Assembly (NCBI GenBank): GCA_905221605.1
Contig: CAJNDS010002465.1
Span: 317,501-327,500 of the forward strand
Source of the DNA: Symbiodinium natans
Taxonomy: Eukaryota > Sar > Dinophyceae > Suessiales > Symbiodiniaceae
Direction: 5' to 3'
DNA length: 10,000 nucleotides
The translations under genes and the position numbers were made by a program. Below, piece after piece: positions 5,691 to 10,000 of this stretch (positions within the stretch are counted from its first letter, which is position 1; each line of letters opens with the position of its first letter). Below the pieces are notes generated by a model, which saw only the letters and a list, made by a program, of their open reading frames with translations, ran no database searches and had not been told where the DNA came from.

Positions 5691-5752
5691 TCGAAGTCTG
5701 TTCTCTTACTGTTTCTCAGTAGGGAATGAGGTAATCTATGTAATCCGTTTAC

Positions 5753-5768
5753 AGGGTTTAGGGTTTAG
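5753..5768 (+). repeat. Two TTTAGGG units
   Basis: Short G-strand remnant closing the island 5691-5752, which carries CTCAGTAGGG at 5715-5724. The island 5769-5838 follows, with nothing recognised. Confidence 0.7.
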
Positions 5769-5838
5769 AACATCATCTTCCATGTTGGCCCTTGAAAACG
5801 CACGGACGAACAATTCCGAACAGCAGGTTCTCTTGCAG

Positions 5839-5887
5839 TTTAGGGGTTGAGGTTTAGGGTTTAGGGCTTCAGGCTTCGGGTTTAAAG
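5839..5887 (+). repeat. Degenerate TTTAGGG block
   Basis: Six degenerate units (TTTAGGGG, TTGAGG, TTTAGGG, CTTCAGG, CTTCGGG). It marks the left border of the largest non-telomeric island in the window. Confidence 0.78.
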
Positions 5888-6258
5888 GTTCTAGAAGTCT
5901 CTTGTAGGGGAATCTGCACACCGGAAACTGCCCCATAGATCATTATGTTGATGCTGCGGAGCCCGTCCTTGCGTTGGAACTGAGGATTCCGGAGCTTTAA
6001 AGCTTCAGGCTTTAATCTTGGCTGCACTTAGGAGGGTAGTAAAAAAAACTTTTAGCTGCCTTATTAAGAAACCCAATAAACCCAAAAAGGCTAAGGATCT
6101 AAAGTTAAAGCACCACAAAGTAATGGGAGGATCAGGAGACCAAGTAAGCAGTGATCAAGTACGGTCTAGGCAAGGTACCTGCTAGTCTTTTATGCCACGC
6201 AGTCCCCCGGTCTTGCAAGCACACCACACGGCAAGCTCTGAACACACACAAACGCACT

Positions 6259-6286
6259 GGGGGGGGGGGGGGGGGGGGTGGGGGGG
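6259..6286 (+). repeat. Poly-G tract, 20 G + T + 7 G
   Basis: Twenty G residues, one T, then seven G, preceded by a CA-rich stretch (about 6240-6250). It is read through as a glycine or proline run in open frames, which makes peptides predicted across it meaningless. Confidence 0.9.
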
Positions 6287-6392
6287 TTCTTTCTATACCA
6301 AAACCAATTAGGGTCCCTTTGTGGGGGTACTGTAAGCGAAGCAGGTTGCCCACGTCATCGCTAGGCCGCATCCCTTGATGTCAAAGGCCCTT

Positions 6393-6406
6393 GTTGCGAA
6401 AGCAAC
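6393..6406. repeat. Small hairpin with GAAA loop
   Basis: GTTGC-GAAA-GCAAC: a perfect 5-bp stem around a GNRA-type tetraloop on the plus strand. It lies 72 bases before the stronger hairpin at 6479. Short stems like this are expected by chance. Confidence 0.35.
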
Positions 6407-6478
6407 TGCGTAGCCTGGTATGTGCAGAAGTCAGTGTAAGACCATAGGAGGTCACCCGACAAGCGGTACTTCTGAGGA

Positions 6479-6503
6479 CCACGCTGCGCAATTGGCAGCG
6501 TGG
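6479..6503. repeat. Perfect 9-bp GC-rich stem, 7-base loop
   Basis: CCACGCTGC (6479-6487) pairs perfectly with GCAGCGTGG (6495-6503) around GCAATTG. It is the strongest compact hairpin I found outside the telomere arrays. No T run follows and no other RNA-gene signature surrounds it, so its role is unknown. Confidence 0.65.
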
Positions 6504-6602
6504 CCCAACGTCGCTCAGCATGAGCTCTCTTCGCCTCAAGCTCCCCGGATTCCTGCTCGCGCGAACGGGGAGGCTCTTGAAACACGTTGCCTACTTGAAG
6601 CG

Positions 6603-6629
6603 GTTTAGGGCTTAGGGTTTAGGGTTCAG
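6603..6629 (+). repeat. Short TTTAGGG block
   Basis: Four degenerate units. The island 6630-6748 follows. It begins with a duplicated GGGGCCCA word (about 6628-6635 and 6654-6661) and is open in one plus-strand frame to the next TAG, with no recognised product. Confidence 0.8.
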
Positions 6630-6748
6630 GGGCCCAATTAAGGGCACAATTCGGGGCCCAGGAGTGGTGGACGGACCCAGCCTTTGCGAATCAACGTGTG
6701 ACATTGCAGGGCAGTGGAAAACCAGCTGCGCCGGCACGAGTACTATTG

Positions 6749-6777
6749 TTTAGGGTTCAGGGTTTAGGGTTTAGGGT
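6749..6777 (+). repeat. Short TTTAGGG block
   Basis: Four units including one TTCAGGG. It marks the left border of the island 6778-7128. Confidence 0.8.
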
Positions 6778-6936
6778 ATTTTGTCCATAGACTGAACGCA
6801 TGGCTGAAGTAAGCGAGCCTTCTCGCAAACGTGGGATGCCTCAATGCTCCCCAGGCAAAAGCACACGACTCACATACCACGATCGTAAGCACCCTAACCC
6901 CCAAACCCGAAACCTACTTGTCTGAAAGCTCTTAGC

Positions 6937-7034
6937 ATACTTGCACCCCTCCCCAACAACCCTTAAAATCAGGGGACTTGTATAACCTACTATTATGGTT
7001 AAAGGGCAGTTGGGGGGGAGGGGGGTGCTGATGC
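6937..7034. repeat. G/C-rich foldback
   Basis: The left arm AGCATACTTGCACCCCTCC and onward to about 6964 is mirrored by the right arm from 7000 to 7034. Read on the minus strand, the right arm gives AGCATCAGCACCCCCCTCC and then the same AAC and CCCTT(T)A ending. The arms differ mainly in C-run lengths (for example G7-A-G6 at 7012-7025 against shorter runs on the left). The loop is about 35 bases (6965-6999). It sits in the island 6778-7128, which has no recognised gene. Confidence 0.55.
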
Positions 7035-7049
7035 TGGTAAAGACCCTCA

Positions 7050-7095
7050 TAGGAGCCGAATGTAACCTACCAAGCCATGGAAAAATCGGCTCCTA
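7050..7095. repeat. 10-bp inverted repeat next to the foldback
   Basis: TAGGAGCCGA (7050-7059) and TCGGCTCCTA (7086-7095) are perfect inverted copies around a 26-base loop. They lie 15 bases to the right of the foldback at 6937-7034, so the two may be parts of one larger structured element. Confidence 0.55.
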
Positions 7096-7128
7096 ATGGT
7101 CAACCCTTAGCTCCCAACCTGAAACACC

Positions 7129-7349
7129 AAAACCCTAAACCCTAAACCCTGAACCCTAAACCCTAAACCCTAAACCCTCAGCTCTCGACCCCTCAAACCC
7201 CAAACCCTGAACCCTAAGCCCTAAACGCCTAAGCCCTGAGCCCCGAAGCCCCAAACCCTAAACCCTCAACCCTCGCCCTAAACCCTAAACCCCAAACCCG
7301 AAACCCTCAACCCTGAACCCTGAACCCTGAACCCTGAAACCTAAACCCT
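7129..7349 (-). repeat. CCCTAAA array, strongly degenerate
   Basis: About 30 C-strand units. The left part is canonical, then a short break (CTCAGCTCTCGACC near 7177-7190), then mixed CCCCAAA, AAGCCCT, CCCTCAA, and a CCCTGAA cluster at 7312-7338. A 71-bp island (7350-7420) follows. Confidence 0.87.
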
Positions 7350-7420
7350 TGCGCCTGAGCATCGCCCTTCTCTTTCGACGCATCACGTCTCCCAACGCTT
7401 TTGCGCCTTGCTTGCAATGC

Positions 7421-7640
7421 TTAGGTTTTTGGGTTGGGTCTGGGGTTTAGGCGTGGGGTTTAGGGTTTGGGGTTTGGGGTTTGGGGTTTAGGGCTAGGGT
7501 TTAGGGTTTAGGGTTTAGGGTTTAGGGTTTAGGGTTTAGGGTTTAGGGTTTAGGGTTTAGGGTTTAGGGTGTAGGGTTTAGGATTTAGGGTTTAGGGCTT
7601 AGGGCTTAGGGTTTAGGGTTTAGGGTTTAGGGTTTAGGAT
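7421..7640 (+). repeat. TTTAGGG array with longest canonical run
   Basis: Starts with TTTGGGG variants, then runs about 75 bases of uninterrupted TTTAGGG (about 7495-7569), the longest canonical stretch I see here. It then shows GTAGGG, ATTTAGGG and CTTAGGG variants. It closes the island 7350-7420 in the capped topology. The island 7641-7737 follows, with nothing recognised. Confidence 0.92.
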
Positions 7641-7737
7641 TCATAACAGGCCTCTCTAAACGGTATTCTCGTGGGGTCAAGATTCGATGCAGGCTTGGCA
7701 GGTCCAGACTGCATCGGGTTCAAGCTGCGCCCACCAT

Positions 7738-7815
7738 GTTTAGGGTTTAGGGTTTAGGGTTTAGGGTTTAGGGTTTAGGGTTCAGGGTTCAGGGTTTAGG
7801 GTCTAGGGTCTAGGG
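7738..7815 (+). repeat. TTTAGGG block
   Basis: Six canonical units, then TTCAGGG and TCTAGGG variants. It has the same orientation as the block before it, one of the exceptions to the alternation. Confidence 0.9.
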
Positions 7816-7897
7816 TCCCACTGGAACGGAGGCAATAGCTGCCACCAGACCATCAGCGCATTGCAAGTGATCCTGGTATTGTGTTTAAACAAGATGC

Positions 7898-8065
7898 ATG
7901 CGCGGACGTGTAGTCATCCTGGAGCAGATGGCATTGGCCCATGTTCAAACTGAGGCCTTAGAGGTTGCATTAAGTTCCTCTATCCCTGATGTGGCTGCTG
8001 ATGCGGAGGGTTTAGGGTGTAGGGTTTCGGGTTTAGGGAGACCGTCTTCTTACTCCTTTTCGTGA
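7898..8065 (+). CDS. Short open frame with coding-like start, unknown product
   Basis: ATG at 7898 to TGA at 8063-8065, 55 codons, with an in-frame TAA a few codons upstream. The first 36 residues look like a soluble helical segment (RGRVVILEQMALAHVQTEAL and onward). From about codon 37 the frame runs into a TTTAGGG-derived stretch (8008-8038) and a short tail. No family is recognised. It may be an exon scrap cut by telomere-like repeat, or chance. Confidence 0.22.
   Translation: MRGRVVILEQMALAHVQTEALEVALSSSIPDVAADAEGLGCRVSGLGRPSSYSFS
8008..8038 (+). repeat. Short TTTAGGG block
   Basis: Four degenerate units (TTTAGGG, TGTAGGG, TTTCGGG, TTTAGGG). The island 8039-8225 follows; it has a short tandem GAGATTCC duplication (about 8064-8080) and no recognised gene. 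Confidence 0.8.
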
Positions 8066-8225
8066 GATTCCGAGATTCCATGTTGGGTCTGTCGAGCTGA
8101 CACGACGTTCATCAAGGACCAGTGCCCTTCCAAACCTACATTCATCCAATACCGCGGGCCTTGACAACACCACGAAACCCGAGATCCCTTGTTCCCAGTT
8201 TCAGGCCCGGTTCTGAAGGAAAGTA

Positions 8226-8354
8226 AGCCCTAAACACTAAACCCTGAACCCTAAACCCTAAACCCTAAACCCTAAACCCTGAACCCTAAACCCTAAACCC
8301 TATAAGGGTAGGGTTTGGGGGCTATGTCTTAGGGCTTAGGGCTTGGGGTGGGGG
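8226..8354. repeat. CCCTAAA block joined directly to TTTAGGG-like block
   Basis: Ten C-strand units (8226-8302) turn into G-strand units within a few bases at CCCTATAAGGGTAGGG (about 8298-8313), with no island between. The G-strand side is decayed (TTTGGGGG, CTTAGGG). This is the capped topology with a zero-length insert. Confidence 0.8.
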
Positions 8355-8390
8355 ATTGGCGGCTGGCGCTAAACGGCTTTCGGGTATGGA

Positions 8391-8407
8391 GTATAAGGTC
8401 GTTATAC
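8391..8407. repeat. 6-bp stem hairpin
   Basis: GTATAA-GGTCG-TTATAC: a perfect 6-bp stem with a 5-base loop in the island 8355-8464. No neighbouring signal gives it a role. Confidence 0.4.
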
Positions 8408-8464
8408 GTAGGGGGTTCTAAGTGCCCCAATTAAGCTTATGATGTAGGCTACCTTACTTATACC

Positions 8465-8624
8465 CTACTTGTAACTACCGATGAACCTTCAAGTAGTACC
8501 CGAAACCCAAACCCTAAACCCTTCAAGTAGAAAGTATGGGGTAAAGGACCCTAAACCCTAAACCTTTCAAGTATGGGGTATAGGACCCTAATTCCTAAGC
8601 CCTTCAAGTATGGGTTTAGGGTTG
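8465..8624 (+). repeat. Tandem CTTCAAGTA cluster mixed with telomere units
   Basis: The word CCTTCAAGTA(G) or CTTTCAAGTA recurs at about 8487, 8520, 8564 and 8601. Some copies are followed by TATGGGGTA(A/T)AGGACCCTAA and one or two CCCTAAA units, giving an irregular 33-43 bp period. An inverted copy, CTACTTG, lies at 8465-8471. The cluster ends in TTTAGGG at 8612-8624. It is a local compound satellite built from a non-telomeric word plus telomere units. Confidence 0.6.
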
Positions 8625-8691
8625 GTAGTTTTGAGCAGTCACCCTCCTCGACTCAGGAGCCAAGCGGCGGAGAGCGCGGTGAAGTAACTTT

Positions 8692-8708
8692 CTGACCTGT
8701 CCGGTCAG
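8692..8708. repeat. 6-bp stem hairpin in GC-rich island
   Basis: CTGACC-TGTCC-GGTCAG in the island 8625-8745. The minus strand of this island is open for about 29 codons, with no recognised product. Confidence 0.4.
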
Positions 8709-8745
8709 TTATGTCAGGTTCCGCGAGGTCATCCGGATGCTTCTT

Positions 8746-8788
8746 CCCTAAACCCTAAACCCTGAACCCTGAACCCTAAACCCTAAAG
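8746..8788 (-). repeat. CCCTAAA block
   Basis: Six units, two of them CCCTGAA. The island 8789-8930 follows; it carries a 7-bp inverted repeat TCCGCCA/TGGCGGA (8797-8803, 8847-8853) and no recognised gene. Confidence 0.87.
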
Positions 8789-8930
8789 CCACGTACTCCG
8801 CCACCCTCCGGGCCTGTTAAGTACCCTGAAACTCCAAGTGGTTCTATGGCGGACGTATAGTCGCGGCAAAAGCTGAGAGCCTTCACCAAAACAGCAGACG
8901 AAAAAGCAACGGTAACCTTTTCTTGTGTTT

Positions 8931-8992
8931 GGGGGTTTAGGGTTTAGGGTTCAGGGTTTAGGGTTTAGGGTTAAGGGTTTAGGGTTTAGGGC
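8931..8992 (+). repeat. TTTAGGG block
   Basis: Nearly nine units with one TTCAGGG and one TTAAGGG. It closes the 142-bp island 8789-8930. An eight-base G run lies shortly after, at 9006-9013. The island 8993-9113 has no recognised gene. Confidence 0.88.
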
Positions 8993-9113
8993 ACTCTAGG
9001 TTTTAGGGGGGGGACCGCAGCACAGAATCCGAATCAACACAATCAGGTTGCAAGCTTTGGAGCAGCCTCAGTTTGGGTTTAGGCTGAGGGACTAAAGCTC
9101 CCCATCTCCCTGT

Positions 9114-9452
9114 ATCCCTCTAACAGACCCTAACCCCTAAACCCCCAAACCTCCTAAACCCTAGAACTTGAGCCCTAAACCCCTGCAACCCCCCCTAAAA
9201 ACCTAGACCCAAACCCTAAACCCCTAGAGCCCAAAACCCCAAACCGACCAACACCCCTATACCCCCCCAACCCTATACCCCTAAAACCTCAAAACCCTAA
9301 AAGCACTAAAACTTAAACCGGCAAACCCCTGCACCCCTAAACCCTAAAACCCTAAACCCTAACACTTGAACCCTAAAAATCAAACCCAACAACTTAAACC
9401 CCTACGCCCTACACCCCTAAACACCAAAAAACCACCAAAACCCCTGAACCCC
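9114..9452 (-). repeat. Old decayed CCCTAAA array
   Basis: About 340 bp in which almost every unit is altered: A runs and C runs vary (CCCCTAAAA, CCCCCCTAA, CCCCAAA), and other bases are scattered through. Canonical CCCTAAA is rare. G is nearly absent, so strand asymmetry survives although the period does not. It resembles 943-1112, and both look older than the near-perfect blocks. Confidence 0.8.
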
Positions 9453-9552
9453 GCGCCTGAGGCTGAGGTGCCAGACCTGAATCTTTTTTTTTTGGTGACG
9501 ACACAACCCAACGTGTCCGAAGTCTACCTTGGCCCTACATGACCTACTTTTG

Positions 9553-9603
9553 CTTGGGGTTGAGGGTTGAGGGTTTAGGGTTTAGGGTTTAGGGTTCAGG
9601 GTT
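9553..9603 (+). repeat. TTTAGGG/TTGAGGG block
   Basis: Seven units, starting as TTGGGG and TTGAGGG and becoming canonical. It closes the island 9453-9552, which contains a ten-base T run (9484-9493). The region 9604-9694 that follows is C-rich low-complexity sequence without a clear unit. Confidence 0.85.
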
Positions 9604-9694
9604 CACACTCTAAACCTTGCCTCTTACGACCTCCAAGAACCTCTACCCCAAGGCTCTGTACACCGTGCAATCCTTACCCGCCACACCTTACATT

Positions 9695-9786
9695 CCTTAA
9701 AGCCTAGAAACTCTGTAGACCTTCAACCCTACACCCTAAAACCTTATAGCCTACAAACTCTATAGACCTTCAACCCTACACCCTAA
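9695..9786. repeat. 47-bp tandem duplication
   Basis: Two adjacent copies, 9695-9741 and 9742-9786. Both read CCTTA(A/T)AGCCTA(G/C)AAACTC, T(G/A)TAGACCTTCAACCC, TACACCCTAA. I count three substitutions, with a small length difference at the end. The unit ends in telomere-like CCCTAA. A 13-base piece (TCCTTAAAGCCTA) also occurs at 813-825. Confidence 0.8.
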
Positions 9787-9854
9787 GCCCCAAGCCTAAA
9801 CCCCTGAAACCCTAAACATTTGAAACCCTAGACCCCGAAACCCTAAACACTAAA
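9780..9854 (-). repeat. Degenerate CCCTAAA block
   Basis: C-strand units with variable A runs (CCCCTGAAA, CCCTAAACATT, CCCCGAAA). It runs straight on from the 47-bp duplication and is separated from the next G-strand block by about 14 bases. Confidence 0.75.
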
Positions 9855-9868
9855 CTTGAAGGGCTCAT

Positions 9869-9934
9869 GGGTTAGGGTTTAGGGTTTAGGGCTATGGGTA
9901 TAGATACGATTAAGAGTTTAGGGCTTAGGGTTTG
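9869..9934 (+). repeat. TTTAGGG block
   Basis: Degenerate G-strand units, interrupted at about 9892-9915 by GCTATGGGTATAGATACGAT. It is the last telomere-like block in the window. Confidence 0.8.
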
Positions 9935-9973
9935 GCAAGTACCCTCACCCTTGTACTGACAGTCGGGTACTAC

Positions 9974-10000
9974 AATCCCTACGAAGAACTGTTAGTATAA
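9974..10000. mobile_element. Possible truncated copy of the 2598-2921 foldback end
   Basis: AATCCCTA (9974-9981), six bases, then ACTGTTAGTAT (9988-9998). This matches the minus strand of 2613-2637, block for block, with the same six-base spacing. The last bases AACTG-TAGTATAA also match 2896-2909 except for one position. The window ends before the expected GGGGGACATCCC terminus. The match is short, and one block resembles telomere repeat. Confidence 0.4.

Larger units (their letters stand above)
5888..6602. other. Largest non-telomeric island, no recognised gene
   Basis: About 715 bp without telomere arrays. It holds a 12-bp palindrome AGCTTTAAAGCT (5993-6004), an AT-rich part with an eight-base A run (about 6020-6120), a G run (6259-6286) and two hairpins (6393-6406, 6479-6503). 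From 6366 to 6602 both strands are open over long stretches. The minus-strand peptide (through WATLPIAQRGPQKYRLSGDL) looks more protein-like than the plus-strand one, but there is no ATG start and no motif I know. It could be part of an exon or of a decayed element; I do not call a product. Confidence 0.45.

Noticed and set aside
5736-5936. A minus-strand open frame
   Set aside because: Its centre is N-P-K-P translation of TTTAGGG units, and the frame crosses several block borders.
6070-6085. AATAAA as a polyadenylation signal
   Set aside because: There is no gene upstream on the plus strand, and the word lies in generally A-rich DNA.
6132-6378. Overlapping open frames on both strands through the G run
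   Set aside because: They are held open by a poly-glycine or poly-proline stretch from the homopolymer; no motif lies on either side.
6479-6503. A tRNA (GCGCAATTGGCAGCG resembles a D arm)
   Set aside because: No anticodon arm, T arm or acceptor pairing follows in the right positions on either strand.
6841-7050. A minus-strand open frame
   Set aside because: It runs through the G/C-rich foldback and a telomere-like stretch at about 6891-6913; the composition is what such DNA gives when translated.
7898-8862. Homology between ATGCGCGGACGTGTAGTC (7898) and ATGGCGGACGTATAGTC (8846)
   Set aside because: The match does not extend in either direction, and one such short match is expected by chance in 10 kb.
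1-10000. A dinoflagellate spliced-leader or other multi-copy RNA gene
   Set aside because: I looked for the conserved spliced-leader core on both strands and for rRNA-like stretches and saw none.

Overview
This window looks like accessory DNA from a large eukaryotic genome. My best guess is a dinoflagellate (inference). The evidence is: (1) about 40 % of the window, by my block boundaries, is degenerate plant/alveolate-type telomere heptamer TTTAGGG/CCCTAAA in interstitial blocks; (2) G and C homopolymers reach 28 bases; (3) one reverse-transcriptase fragment has its catalytic motifs in a style I associate with dinoflagellate non-LTR elements; (4) read on the C-rich strand, the repeats give the low-complexity N-P-K-P peptides that litter dinoflagellate gene models. 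Plants, green algae and coccidian apicomplexans such as Eimeria also use TTTAGGG and are not excluded. I see no intact gene, rRNA, tRNA, spliced-leader sequence, CRISPR array or bacterial operon.

Layout: short islands of non-telomeric sequence (mostly 50-350 bp) alternate with telomere-like blocks. The blocks usually flip orientation from one to the next, so many islands read CCCTAAA-island-TTTAGGG (the topology of a telomere-capped fragment) and those between them read TTTAGGG-island-CCCTAAA. The main landmarks are: 1-940, mixed blocks with a 28-base G run; 943-1112, a C-rich decayed array; 1211-1572, a long G-strand array holding a regular 8-bp variant satellite; 2598-2921, a foldback (inverted-repeat) element; 4428-4930, a broken reverse transcriptase on the minus strand ending in telomere repeat on both sides; 5888-6602, the largest non-telomeric island, with a 20+7 G run and a strong GC hairpin; 6937-7034, a second, G/C-rich foldback; 7898-8065, a short open coding-like stretch; 8465-8624 and 9695-9786, local tandem repeats mixed with telomere units; 9114-9452, a decayed C-strand array; and at the right edge a partial match to the end of the 2598-2921 foldback.

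No genes act together here. The interest lies in how the mosaic formed: telomerase-type healing of fragments, telomere-repeat slippage and homogenisation, and small inverted-repeat elements are all visible. All boundaries were read by eye and are good to a few bases at best.
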